Assembly: GCF_042477335.2 (NCBI RefSeq) | Contig: NC_091256.1 | Location: 40,441,001-40,505,000, forward strand | DNA length: 64,000 nt | Reading direction: 5' to 3' | DNA from: Ovis canadensis | Taxonomy: Eukaryota; Chordata; Mammalia; Artiodactyla; Bovidae | Shown: positions 35,026-47,197 of the stretch, in pieces | Numbering within the stretch: position 1 is the first letter of the stretch | Layout of the letters: each line of letters starts with the position of its first letter | Notes under the pieces: model-generated | Told to the model about the DNA's origin: nothing | The model's input: the letters and a program-made list of their open reading frames with translations, nothing else | Database searches by the model: none | Translations under genes and position numbers: made by a program

Positions 35026-35959
35026 AGTTATCATCATTATGCTGGTCTTCTGCTCCAGATGTTTGGGGAACCAGTGAAATTCACTGGAGAATGTCAGAGT
35101 GCCCGCTATTCAACAAGCTCCTGAGTGTGTTAGCATAAGAGTCTATACTTTTTAAATGGTTTCCAAAAAAATCCCTATAGTCTGGAAATGGCTTTTGAAG
35201 GAACATGAAGTTCTTAGCGTAGGAGACAACTTGAGGCCCAGAAATAAACTTCTTTCCTTACAGGGGACAGTTCCACTGTGCCAGCCAAGGGCTGCGTCTT
35301 CAGCCCCGCGTGGAGTCTGTGGTGAGCAGCCTGGACCAGGGCAGGAGGCTGCCCTGTCCTGCAGCTGGGGGCTCAGTGGGCGGCTGAGAGTGGGAGCAGC
35401 AGTGGGCATCCTGTCTGCCTGGCTCTCCCCTCCCAGGCACACACTGGTGCTTGCCTGGCAGAGGGGCCCCCTGTTAGGGATATGGTGAAAGTTCTGGAAT
35501 GGAGGACTAGATGATGGAGGTTAAATGATGATGGATTTATAGCCATTCAGTCTCAAGCAGTGGACTGACAGTGCACTGGTCATCTTAATGTGAGATGAGG
35601 AAACGCGGGAGGCAGCTGTATGGCTGAAAACCTTGGGAAAGGCAGGAGGAAGGAGAACAGGAAGTCGGCATCTGACCCCACCCCACCCCTGGCCTGACCC
35701 CTTCATTAGCAGCCCTCAGATCATCCTGTTCTGGGCGAGCCAGTAAAAGGTGGTCACCTCAGAGCCCCTCCTCTGTTCAGCCCCTGCCTGGGGCCTCTGG
35801 GTAGTGGGCAGCTCTATGCCTGGGAAGGTGCCCAGCTCGGGGTCAGGAGCAGAGCTCTACTGAGGTGTGCTCACCCCAATGCCAGCTTTGGTGGACTGCT
35901 CTAACTCCAGTGACCTTTCCAGATTTCCTGGGACAGTTGAGGTTATGTTTTACTCTGTT

Positions 35960-36240
35960 GCCCTAGAATCGGGGTCAACACACTTCCCTGAAAGAACCAG
36001 ATAAGGGGATATTTTAAGCTTTGTGAGCCATAGTTCTCACTCGCAACTACTCAGCTTGGTGTTATAGCTTAAAACCAAATCAAACTAAAAAACCCCAAAC
36101 AGCCGTAGGTAAGACATATCAATGAGCTGTTGACAGTACCTAAAGGAATGAGCAGTAATCTGTGTTCCAGTAAATTCTTATTTTAAAAAAAACAGGCAGC
36201 AGGACTGGCTTTGTCCCCTTGGTTTGCTGACCCCTGATCT
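35960..36240. mobile_element. hAT-type DNA transposon fossil
   Basis: The ends 'cggggtcaacacacttccct' and 'ggtttgctgacccctgatct' form imperfect inverted termini of the kind found in Charlie/MER20-like elements. Family name not certain. Confidence 0.5.
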
Positions 36241-36649
36241 AGAAGGGCACCAGTCATATTACATCTCTTAACTTCTGGTTCAGAAAAATGTGATCACTGC
36301 ACTAACTACATTATTCTAAACTAGGATCCTGTTTTGGGGGAAAGTACCCATTAATTGTTTCTGTCTTTTAACACAGGGCCAGCATTAGACCTGCCTGTGC
36401 CAAGTGATTTTCTCACCACTTCCTGAGAAGGGCAGTTGAGCTTCTTTCCCGAAAGAGGGAGGGCCATGTTCCATCTTCCGGGTGGCCTGGTAGGGGCAGT
36501 TGTCTTCTGATGAAGGACAGTGGCTAAACGAGGGTGTGGAGAGGCCTTATTTATAGCTTTCTGATCTGCCATCCAGCCCTCTGCCCATCGCACCCAGGAC
36601 AGACACTTGAGGGACGTGGGATAGTTCCTTTGAATCACACCTCTGTGTG

Positions 36650-37080
36650 CTTGCTTGTATTTTTCATCTTAACAGTAGATATTGAAGATTATTTTTTTTG
36701 TAACTTATTTTCTGTTATAGAAGTAGTGCATGTTCTTTGTTGAAAACTTTAGGAAATAAAGCAAATGAAGAAAGTAAAAAGAATTTTATTACCCCACCAC
36801 CCAGAGAAGGCCTGTTTTGCATGTTTGCTATCTATCACCCATCACCCTTCTTTCAAACTTCTTTCCTCCTCCTTCTATCCTTCCAAAACAAAGGATAATA
36901 TTGTTGTGTAACCTGCTTCCTTCCTACGTGGGAATATATGGTAAACTTTCTTATTTGCCAATGAACACCTTTCATAGTGTCACTTTAAGTGGCTGCACAG
37001 CAGTCCATCTGTGGGTGTACCACTATTTATGCAGCCAGCCTTAGTGTTGTGATTTATGTTCTTGTGGCTGAATTATCACA
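36650..37080. other. AT-rich old repeat-like stretch in intron 1
   Basis: 'agaagtagtgcatgttcttt' and 'ctttcatagtgtcactttaa' resemble diverged LINE-type sequence. No firm assignment. Confidence 0.3.
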
Positions 37081-39309
37081 CAGTCAATGTTAAGGAAATG
37101 CAGTTTGACAGAATTTGGCAGGATGCTTGGATAACTCCCAGAAAGGATGGCCTGGGAGGGCGACAGGGAAAGGGGACTTTGTAGTAGACACTCAGGTTGG
37201 GGTATTCCAGAGGTCGCTTGTAGCTGTGGGGCATGAATGACCCTAGTAGCCTGTTCCCCATTGTGGAAGCTTGGCTCACCAGGTCTGGCTGGGACTGACT
37301 GAGAGCGGAGGGGTGGGTACGAGGTGGGGTTGGAGCGGGGCACAGGCTCTTTTTCTTTGTCTCTTTTCCTGGGTTCTTCTTCCTGTTTTCAGTTGGCTTT
37401 GAAAATTGATGTGTGTTAGGATATTTCTGAACCTGCTGATGAATGGGCCCTCAGGCCAGACCTCACTAGGGCCAGTCTGAGATACTGGCCCCTGGGGTGT
37501 GATTTTAAAGGCCAACATGAAGGGCACATCTACAGAAGTTTATGGATTTGGGCTTCAGAAGTTTAAGTCTTTTCTGTAACACACACACTCTTATCAGTCC
37601 TTGGAGGAAACAGTCCCCTGGTGTTTTCATTTTCTAAGAGGGAAAGCAAGAAGGAAAAATTTCAAGCATGTAAAGGAACTTTCCAGTGTCCATGCAGACT
37701 AAAAATTGTTCATGCCCAAAGTAAAAAAAGATTACCCTTGGCCACCTGTGAGCCCCCATCCTGGGCCTCCTGGAGGTCACTAAACGGTCTTTTCCCAGGA
37801 ACACTAAGTTACAGTCTTGAGATTCCTTTGGTGGCTGTCTCCTTTTTCAGTTTCTTGAGGAAGAGGAATGGGGAAGGAAGGGGCAGTGGAAGGTTTCCAC
37901 TTAGGGACAAAGCCAGACTTTTAGGGAGCAGCAGGGAGAAGCTTTGAGGAAAGGGTCTCTGTTTAGACTTCTGTCTGGCCTTGAGTGTGGGCCGCCTTGG
38001 TTCCTTTTTCCCTAGTCTTCCAGGACAGGATTCTTACGGTAAGTTTCCAGGACCAACAGCAGCAGCAGGTGGGAATCTATTAGAAAGGTAGATTTCCAGG
38101 TTCCCTTTCAGACCTAGAGAATCAGAAACCTGGGGTTGGGGAGCTGCAAGCTGTGTTTTAGCGAGTCTCCTGGGTGATTTCTGATGCCCTGCTAAAGTGT
38201 GAGAACTGTACCTCAGACAAGGCTCCTAGGAGACCTTTGATTCCATGTGTAGATTAAAAGCCGCAAGCAGGTGTGAGCCTGTCCCAGAAAAGGTAGGCTT
38301 TCTTAAATCTTGGGGGGACCAGCTGAGTTCATTTCTGTCTGCTCTGTGTCAATGTGGTGTGAGTTGCTGGTGACATGGAGAGGAGACCACAGGTGTGGTC
38401 TGTGCCCTCCTTTGGCTCACAGCTCAGTGTGGGGGACCCACAGGAGATTTAGAGCACAGTCACTGCTACCTGGGGATGGAACAAGGAGCTGTGGAGGGAC
38501 GTGGGTGGGCTTTGGGGATGGGACATGTTGGGGAGAACATCCCAGAAGAGGTGCTGTTTGCGCTGAGGTCTGGTGAGAAGGAAAGACATGCATTCTTGCA
38601 TAAGAAAGCGGGGGTTGGGGGGCAGAGAGATCAGTTAGGGGCTGCTGTGGTTGCCCAGCTGGGAGCACCTGGGGGGGTTAGGAGAGGTGGTCGCAGTCCT
38701 CAGGATGGGTATCCTGGGTGGGCGGGTAAGGGGAGTGAAATCAGTTCCGGATGTGCTGAGCTTGATATCCGTGGGACACTGGGTGACGTGCATGCAGCAG
38801 CCGAGGCTTGAAGCCTGCTCGGGAAGGCTTGTCAGTGAGCTTCACACACACTCCCCAAGACAAAGGGCTTGCTGTGCAGCTTGCTTTGGGGTCCTTACAC
38901 CAGGCATCCCATGGCTTCCAGGCCAGCTCGGGATGGGAAGAGATCATAGGAGGGTGTGCTCGCTTTTAGAGAGACAGACTCTGGGGCTTTCCTTGGATGG
39001 GGGCTGGTCTGTCTTGTCACACTTCATACTTACAGAGGGGATTGAACAGTGGCTTAATAAATTTATTCTCTGTCCCTGGCTTACTGTCACCTTGTGAGAA
39101 GAGACAGGTGACGGATTGTGAATTCTGGCAGTGAAGGAGGGGCTTGGGGATGCATATGGGAACCCTCCCCCCAAATAAAATTCTCCCATGTGGGTCCGGA
39201 TGGAAAAATTTATGGTGACCTTATTTGTTTAATGCTTGTCAGGATTGTCTGTTCTATGTAAGTATGTATTTTGTATCCCCGCATGGGGTATGTATCCCTG
39301 CATGGGGAT

Positions 39310-39415
39310 ACGCCACGCGGCTTGTGAGATCTTAGTTCCCTGAACAGGGCTTAAACCCAGGCCACAGCAGTGAAAGCGCTGAGCCCTAACCACTGGACAG
39401 CCGGAGAAGTCCCAT
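39310..39415 (-). mobile_element. CHR-2-type SINE
   Basis: Reverse copy: 'cacgcggcttgtgagatctt', 'gggcttaaacccaggccaca' and 'aaccactggacagccgg'. The preceding duplicated phrase 'gcatggggta(ta)tgtatccctg' is a local repeat. Confidence 0.8.
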
Positions 39416-41250
39416 TTATTTTTAAAAAGAACACAGCTCATTGTCCTGCTGATACATCTTACTGTAACTGGCCAGGTAGGCATCACTTGGTGGATTTTTT
39501 TTTTTTTTTTCAGTTCTGGAGGCTAGATTTGAAGGCCTTCACACCACAGGTAATTTCCAGCTAAAGGATCTCAGAGTCTGTTTTTCAGCGTGAATGAAGG
39601 CTCGTGGGGAAGGTCAGAGAGTGAAGGTTCAGCAGGAAGATTTCCTCTCGGAGCGTGAGGATTCTCATGTCAGGGGGCTGTGCTTCTTTCTCAGTGTCTG
39701 CCCCTGGGGAGTGGTGAGCTGCATTTGTTCCAGTTCTTTCTCTCTAGACAACAACTTTGTTTACTTCCTTTATAGCCCATTAGCATGTTAGACCGGAAAA
39801 GGGGCCTGGAGACCCCCTCCCGGCCCCCACCCACCCTCAGCGCCCTCCTGCTGGGGAGGCGGGCAGTGTGCTGTGTCCGAGGCTGGGCTGGCTGGGCTCC
39901 CAGGCTTTGCCGCTGCTCAGCTGCCTCCCCTGCACCTGATCCTCGTGTGTTAGTCTCAGTTGGCCTCTGGTTGTTGCCGTGGTGGCCGTGCCCATTATAG
40001 ATGTGTGTGCATGCCACTGCAGCTGTGAGCGCTGGGGCCAAGGGCAGGTTCATCCCAGGACCTGCGCAGGCTAGTCCAAAGCACCAGGGGGGAATTGTGT
40101 TGAGAAAATAGACCGAGTGACTTTATTTTAGTGCTGGTGCCTTAGTGGGCGCCCCTGAATGTGAGTGCCCACCCTCCACCCCCACTGCTATATTCACTGG
40201 TGCTCGCTCAGAGGAGAGCGGGCGGCGCCCAGGTTGTCTGGGTGCATGGTGCCAAGTGGGTGAGGAGCCTGAAAATACCCTTCATCCCTGTATTGTTCCT
40301 CAGCAAGGTCCCCCAAACCCGTTTAAGAACCAGCAGGGTGAAGCGGGCCGGGGTGAGGGCTCTAATACTTGAAGCTGAAATCGTGATGAGGATAAGATTT
40401 GAAACTTGTGGTTAATGTGCTTTCGGGGCTTTTGCTTTTATTTACCTAAGATCCTGATGAAAGTGCCTGCTGGTGTAGCTGAGTGCCTGGTGCCTGTGCA
40501 TTCCTGCAGGGGTTTTGCACCAACATTCAGGATAGCTGAATTCTGAGTCACGTTGGGGTTCTGGTGTATTAGAAGTAGGATTTATGAGAGCCAATTTTTG
40601 AAAATCAGAAGGTGAACACAGTTCTGGAAAGGTATTTCCTCTGGCAGTTGTCCACCTTCCCATCCCTGCTCCTTGAGGGTAGACATTCCTTTGTCAAAAA
40701 ATACCCGGTATTGACTAAGGTTTGAATGTTTCACTTTGTACGCAGCAGAGCAGCATGTGGGGAGGTTTGGGGGCAGTGGTCCCTGCACGTTAGATAAATA
40801 TCCTCAAGGGGGCTGGCATGGGCTGCGATTTTGAAATATGTGTCTACCTACGAATCTGTTCACGAGGTCAGACTGTTTATGAACAGCATCTGTTAACGTG
40901 AGAAGAGGCAGTATTGCCCCACAGTAGTGGGAAGGTGTATTTCCGTGATGTCATTGCCATGTGGATGGAACCTGCCTTCCCAGGGGACTGGCTCTAGTCC
41001 TCCTCCTCCATGACGGCACTCGCTGTCCAGGGTGAGACAGGCACCCATGGAAAGTTCTCCGGTATGAGGATTCAACCATGCAGGCAAGAAGTGAGGCATA
41101 GCGAATTAATTTTTCATTTTTTTAAAGATGACATATTTATTTGCCACTTTGAAAGTGGAATATGTGAACTAAAAGTTAATGAAATACAGTTAGGAAAATA
41201 GTGAAGGAGACTGTTATTACTTATATTTCCCAAATGCAGGAATTTAATTT

Positions 41251-41391
41251 AAAAAAAAACGGTCAGGAGCCACGCGGCAGAGCAGTTCTCCTGGGTTTCC
41301 TTACTCTGCTGCTCTTCACCCGGGTGCCCTTTCCCAATAAAATCTCTTGCTTTGTCAGCAAAAAAAAAAAAACAAAAAAAAAAACGGTCAG
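41251..41391 (+). mobile_element. poly(A)-tailed retrocopy of an LTR-type transcript end
   Basis: A short insert (about 41267-41359) reads 'gagccacgcggcagagcagt' through 'ggtgccctttcccaataaaa' and 'ctcttgctttgtcagc', then an A-rich tail to 41384. It resembles the R region of a ruminant endogenous-retrovirus LTR ending about 17 bases after its aataaa. The A-run plus cggtcag occurs on both sides (to 41266 and to 41391), as expected of a target-site duplication from LINE-driven insertion. No viral gene is present. Confidence 0.6.
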
Positions 41392-41783
41392 TTTATTTAA
41401 CATTTTTTTCCTCTTTTGAATTTTTAAAAAATCATCATTGTAATGTAGGTGTCATCCTGGCCCATCAGGTACTATGCTCAGGGCTGACATACTTAGAAAC
41501 CAAAAGAGTTAGGACTGGACTCTGGTGGTTCCAGACCTGCCTCTTCAGAGTGCAGGACCATACCTGGGTATTTCACAGTGGGGCCATTCAAGCTAGGCAG
41601 GGGAAATTGGCCAAAAAACCCACTTATCTGCTTTGCTCTAGCAAAACTTTAGTTATGTGGTTATGATAACTTGGATGAGAAATTTAGTAGAATTAGTTTT
41701 AAGCCTAAAAACAGAATGAAATAGGTCTATCAGTTAGCAGACAAGGTGAGGTTTTGGACTTATCGAGGCTTGTGGCCTGTGAG

Positions 41784-41983
41784 GTGCTTCCCCGGTGGCT
41801 CAGTGGTAAAGAATCTGCCTGCAATGCAGAAGCCACAGGAGACGCAGGCAGATCCCGTGGAGGAGGGCATGGCAACCCACTCTGATATTCTTGGCTGGAG
41901 AATCCCATGGACAGACGAGCCTGGCGGGCTACAGTCCATGGGGTCCCAAAGAGTCGGACACAATTGAAGCGACTTAGCATGTG
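41784..41983 (+). mobile_element. BovA2 SINE
   Basis: 'gtgcttccccggtggctcag', then a rearranged tRNA-like part lacking the usual 'ggttcgatccctgggt' box, then 'ggagggcatggcaacccact' and 'gagtcggacacaattgaagc'. The loss of the B-box makes it a deletion variant. Confidence 0.9.
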
Positions 41984-42529
41984 TGCACATGGCCTATGAG
42001 AGTCTCTGCTTGGTTATCTGGATTGGATTTAGGAGTGAGCAAGGGGAAGATCTGTTTCTGGGGACTGCTGCAGCAGAGGGGTATGGTGGATGGTCCTGGG
42101 ACCACCTGCAAGGGTCCTTCTGAACAGATGGGGCTGGGGCCCCGGCCTCTGCCATTGCGTGTCCCTGATGTCTCTTTCAAAACCTCTCTCTTTGTGAGTG
42201 AAATGTGTCATGGGTGGGACTGGGGGCAGGGCAGCTGTTGAGCGCTGGCACCAGCTGCATTTGAGCTGTGATTACGTGATCTTTTCCCAGTCCTGGACAT
42301 TTGGTCTGTGGGGCTCACACTTGTTTATTGCCATAGGAGCAGGAGCCCAGAGTGGAGCCCCGGGTGTGAAATAGCACTGGGTGATGGGCAGGGCTAGCTT
42401 CCCCCCTCCTTCCCGTCTCCCTCAAGGGTATGGTCACCTTCCAGAAACCTCCTTGGCTGTGATTAGGGTACAGGAGGTTCATTTGTGTCTAATCAGTGCC
42501 TCCCTGTGGGAGTGCCTTGGTGTCTGTGG

Positions 42530-42690
42530 ACTGAGCGTTTGGAGCTGAATGGCCTTAGCCAGTTCCTTAATGCCTCTTACTTTGGTTTTCTCCTTTGTGA
42601 AATGGGGGCAGTGATATCCATGTCATTAGGTAGCTTATAAAGATTAAAAGGAGATGGAGTGTGGAAAGCACCCCAGCCTAGTGTCTGGGA
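42530..42690 (+). mobile_element. MIR SINE
   Basis: 'ttaatgcctcttactttggt', 'ttgtgaaatgggggcagtga' and 'gcttataaagattaaaagga' follow the MIR core order. Confidence 0.65.
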
Positions 42691-44051
42691 GCTGTCTTCC
42701 TATGAAGGTGAAGGGGTCTTTGAGGGCAGGTTGGGTGGGTTGTCTTAACTTTCCAGGCTCCTGTGTGTTTGTGGGTTTCTCTTCTTTTAAGTAAAAGTAG
42801 CTGTGCCCATGCTTAGAAGCTGAGCGGATCCCTGCAGGTGTCTCTGGACTGACGGGCTGCTTCCCCGTGAAGGGCGGACAGGAGCGAGCCTGCGTCTTTG
42901 AAGTCCCAAGGGTTCTGATTGAGATCCTTGTCAGTGCTCTGGCCTGACCTTCCTGTCTGCACTTCTGTTAGTTAATCTGATGAGAATCCTGAAGGTGTCT
43001 CTGGGACGGTCCCCTCCCTCTTGCTGGCCCAGCCCTGCGTCCAGGGTGTAGCTGCACTTCTGGGCCTCCTTGTGTTTGTTCCCAGGTTTGTTCCTGTGGG
43101 TCTCCTGCCCACTGTACCTTCACACCGATCCTCTTGTCTCTGGGACTCCTGGTGGATCCCAGCTCCTCCCTGCCCCCTGGCCAGAGTGCTCCTTCCCACC
43201 CTGGAGTCTCCAGCTCCTTTCTTTTGCCTGTTTTTTCTTCAGCGGCACCCCCTCATTTTAGCTTATCTTACCCTTCCCAGCAGCACAGCCCCAGGTAGGT
43301 CTTGAGCAATGCCTGGGAGATTGCCAGCACCGCCCCACCCTGTGAGGCATGCTGTGTGCACTGGCTTTCCACTGCTTCACTGCTGACATAAAGAAACGCG
43401 CTTTATGCTGCGACCCAGTAGAAAGGAGAGAACAGCTGGCACGCGCGTGGAGGGGACCCAGGTTTCAGGCCAGGCCCTGCCGGCCTTGTTCCTGCACAGT
43501 GTCCTATATCATGTTGCTGGTTTTTAATGCTGGTTAGGATTTTCCAAGAGCATTGCCTGAGTGTGGGGAGGGATTATGGCTGTCCCTTGGTGGGCGTCTT
43601 CAGGGGCTTCAGGGCAGAGCAAGAGTGCCTGGGCATGGACAGACAGCCCCTGAGGATTGGGGTTGAGGGCCCCAGAGGCCTGCAGGGAGGAGTTCCCTCC
43701 CCAACCTACAGTCTAAATCAGGGACTCCCAGATTCAAGTCCTAGTTCTGCCACTTGGTGGCTGAGCAGCTTTAGTTAAATCCCTTCACCGTGTGCCATGA
43801 AGTGAGGAAACATGGGCCCGGTGCGCGGCCCCAACTCCACAGACCCTCTCTCTGCTCAGCACCCTGCAGCGTGGGGAGCCACTCAGTCTGCCCTGGGCCC
43901 TGGGCCCTCCCTGCCTTTCTCTCAGCCAACCCAGGGGGGAGGTCACTGGAAAAACCAAACAGCCAGAGTTTGGGGTAGAGGGGTCCGTGTGAGTGACCCT
44001 GTGTGGGGCGTGGAGCCCCCACCCTGACTTGGCCCCCCCACTCTCTTCCAG

Positions 44052-44237
44052 CCCTGCAGGGTGGCTGCCATGTTGGGGGACGCCATCATGTTGGTCAAAG
44101 GCTTTGCCAAGCTGACCCAGGCGGCCGTGGAGACCTACCTGCAGCACCTGGGCCTCGGCGGGGAGCTCCTCCTGGCGGTCAGGGCTATGCAGTCCACCGC
44201 CGCAGAGCAGGTCGGCATGGTCTTTGGGCAGGTGCAG
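44052..44237 (+). CDS. COQ8A: COQ8A exon 2, first coding exon
   Basis: From 44061 it encodes 59 codons that align residue by residue with the human N-terminus, including LTQAAVE, LQHLG and the GGEL and QSTA blocks. This is the start of the mitochondrial targeting and helical N-terminal region. It ends cag|gtaagg at 44237 in phase 0. The codon in the place of human Met1 (44061-44063) is GTG; the first ATG is codon 4 (44070-44072), with G at -3. I therefore favour 44070 as the start, giving a protein three residues shorter. Two acceptors are possible, after 44051 and after 44059; both leave the coding part unchanged. Confidence 0.93.
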
Positions 44238-46904
44238 GTAAGGAGGCCGCTTGGCGGTGGGAGGGGCCCTGGACTTGGAGGTCTCGGTGAAACCAGGGGG
44301 TGAGCCAGGACACCTCCAGGATGGCCGTCTCCTTGTGGCCAGGGCCACACAGCCCAGTGTTTAGCGTAGCCCACGTCCTTCTGGGTGTGAGGGGGAGGCT
44401 GCTGCCGTGTGACTGGAGTTTCAGTTATAGGAAGCTTCACAGATCTGGGAAGAACCCTAGGAACATGAAGCCCAGCACGCTCTCCAGTCTGACCAGTAAC
44501 TCACCAGCACTTACCCTGTGCCTACTGGTGCCAGGCACGGGGCGCAGAGGGGAGAGACAGGCCCCGCCCTGTGAGGGGCTGCCTGTGGTTTGCTCTGTTC
44601 ACTCTGCCTGGCCTGGGTTCAGTTCCTGGGCCTGTCCTCAAGGTACTGAAGAGAGGCCTTTTTAATTTGGGGAATTAAAAAATGCCACAAAGATGAAACT
44701 CACGGTCCCCTGTGTTCTTAGGAGAGGCAGCTGGAAGGATCCCAGTGCATCTGGAAGGCCAGATACCCTTCCTTCTCTGAAGCAAACAAGTACTTTATAA
44801 GACAGAGCACCTTCTGCCTGCCCCTCTGGCTTCCGTTAGTGTTTCTTTGTTGGTCAGCTTTGTAAAGCGACGCGAGGTCTCCCATGTGTGGGTGGGTGGG
44901 GCAGGCACATGTTGCTGGACATTGTGCCTCAGCATCAGTGTCACAGGGTCAAGTGTCAGCAGGTCTTCCGGGGCTTCGAAACCCTTGCCCCTCCCTGCCA
45001 CCCACCCCACCCCGCCTGGCCGGGCTGGGGTCTCCGGGAGCTGACTCGGGAGCCCTGCCGCTTTCCAGGGCAGCAGCCTCGCCTCCCGCCTCGCTCTCGT
45101 CCCTCCTGTTGTCTCGTGCTGAGACCTCGACGCTTTACTGTCCAAGGGGAGGGCTGTAAGCAGAATGGAGTGCTGGAGCCGTAGTGGTCAACAGGGTTGC
45201 TGTGGCAGAGCGCCGCCCACCGCGGCGTCACCCGCCTGGTCCACACCCCGTTCCTGACGGTCTGAGGGCGTGGGGAGGGTCTGCGTGTGCTTGCGTGGAC
45301 GTGTGTGCACTCACGTGTGCCTGGGCACGTGTGTGTTGGGAGCCGTGCTGTGAGGGAGCCCCGCTGCTGCTCCTCTTCCATCTCTGCCCTGTCCTTCTAG
45401 GCAAGGACACGCACGCTCCTCCAGGCTCTGGGCCTCCCCTCGGCCAGTCTTAGGTTAGGACTGCCAGCCTCCCCTCCTGCTCTCTGAGGTCCAGTGGTGA
45501 TACCGTGTCTCTGTCTACACAGACGCCTTCACCTCGCAGAGGTCTTCACTCCTGTGGTCTCTTACGAGCCTCACCGTTGTCCTGGGAAGGGTGCAGGCCC
45601 AGATGCTTACCCCCCTTTTCAGATGGGGAAACTGAGTCTCAGCAGTCTGATGTGGTCATTGATTGGCAGGACCGGAATCCTGTGTCCTCTTCACACGCTG
45701 TCTCTGTCCGCGCCCTCTGCTGAGGCGGGGCTGTGCCCTGGCTGCCTCGCTTGGTGCCCCGGCTAGTGAGGAGCCATCGCCTTCCTGTTGAACGTTTGCC
45801 TGTGGAACACCCGAAGTGAAGTTGTCTCACTTGGGCCTCCTAGGAGCGAGGAGCGTGTAAGGTGTGGGCAGGCCTCCCTGAGAGGCGAGGGAGCTCCCCG
45901 CCCGCCCCTGCTGCCCTCGGACAGGCCGGTTCCTGGTCCTGGGAGAAGACCAGGCCACGCGCCGGCACAGGCACTCGGCAGTAGGAGGGAGTGATGGCCC
46001 CCCGCCTGGAAGGAGGCACTGCGCGGCAGTCTCCAGCGCGCTCCACTTTGCCTCTGCACACTAGGAGGGTGGAGGCAGATAGCCCAGAAGCCGCTCTCCC
46101 TCTGCTTCCTCAGGGGGTTTGCTCACTGACTCATTCAGCAGACACTCACTGGTCCCCTTGACACGCTCAGGTCCCTTGAATTCTGCATAATCAGGTCATG
46201 GTAATGCAGGGCTGGTGGCCAGCAGGGGAGTTACAGGAGTTACGTGGCTCGTGGGACCCTGCCCCAGACTCCCTCTTTCCAGGGCCTCCCTGGCCACTTT
46301 GAGAGGTGCCTCTTGATTCCAAATACAGCTCATTTCTTCTTTGAGGAAGGTGCTGCCAGGTGGCCTTGGGGCAGCCGGTGGGGCCAGCCTTGGCTCCAGG
46401 TCCTTGCTCTGCCTGGTAGGCCATGACCAGGTTATTTCAGCTCTCTCAGCCTCAGTTTCTCACTTAGAAAGAGGACAATTCTGAAAGAGATGGGAATACC
46501 AGAGCACCTGACCTGCCTCTTGAGAAACCTGCATGCAGGTCAGGAAGCAACAGTTAGAACTGGACATGCAACAACAGACTGGTTCCAAATAGGAAAAGGA
46601 GTACGTCAAGGCTGTATATTGTCACCCTGCTTATTTAACTTCAATGCAGAGTACATCATGAGAAACGCTGGGTTGGAAGAAGCACAAGCTGAAATCAAGA
46701 TTGCCGGGAGAAAGATCAATAACCTCAGATATGCAGATGACACCACCCTTATGGCAGAAAGTGAAGAGGAACTAAAAAGCCTCTTGATGAAAGTGAAAGA
46801 GGAGAGCGAAAAAGTTGGCTTAAAGCTCAACATTCAGAAAATGAAGATCATGGCATCTGGTCCCATCATTTCATGGGAAATAGATGGGGAAACAGTGGAA
46901 ACAA

Positions 46905-46919
46905 TGTCAGACTATTTTT
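46905..46919. repeat. target-site duplication of L1 (left)
   Basis: The fifteen bases tgtcagactattttt lie in BovB sequence and recur exactly at 47183-47197. This frames the L1 insert. Confidence 0.92.
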
Positions 46920-47182
46920 TTTTTTTAATTTTAAAATCTTTAATTCTTACATGCGTTCCCAAACATGACCCCCCCTCCCGCCTCCCTCCCTACAACATCT
47001 CTCTGGGTCATCCCCATGCACCAGCCCCAAGCATGCTGCACCCTACGTCAGACGTGGACTGGCGATTCAATTCTTACATGATAGTATACATGTTAGAATT
47101 CCCATTCTCCCAAATCATCCCACCCTCTCCCTCTCCCTCTGAGTCCAAAAGTCCGTTATACACATCTGTGTCTTTTTTCCTG
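46920..47182 (-). mobile_element. L1 3' end inserted in BovB
   Basis: It begins with a T-run (the poly(A) tail on the other strand), then 'ttacatgcgttcccaaacat', 'gcaccagccccaagcatgct' and 'tcccaaatcatcccaccctc'. The same order occurs in the L1 at 53600. It is severely 5'-truncated (about 260 bases). The intact 15-bp duplication shows it is younger than the BovB. Confidence 0.9.
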
Positions 47183-47197
47183 TGTCAGACTATTTTT
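47183..47197. repeat. target-site duplication of L1 (right)
   Basis: Exact copy of 46905-46919. Confidence 0.92.

Larger units (their letters stand above)
22018..44051 (+). other. COQ8A: COQ8A intron 1 (~22 kb)
   Basis: It begins gtaagg and ends in a C/T-rich tract plus ttccag. It contains ruminant SINEs, a BovB end, CHR and MIR SINEs, hAT-type fossils, a poly(A)-tailed retrocopy and several TG/CA microsatellites, listed separately. Stretches with nothing recognisable are roughly 22330-23160, 23900-25330, 26500-27570, 29210-30480, 31900-32370, 32850-34030, 35030-35950, 37080-39300 and 39420-41250. No additional exon can be supported; an unrecognised alternative first exon is possible. Confidence 0.7.

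Noticed and set aside
43785..44348. 187-codon minus-strand frame
   Set aside because: Shadow of COQ8A exon 2 and its GC-rich flanks.
44880..46060. Possible second CpG-island promoter or exon in intron 2
   Set aside because: The region is GC-rich, but I found no conserved coding block, clear promoter motif set or good donor. It stays unassigned.
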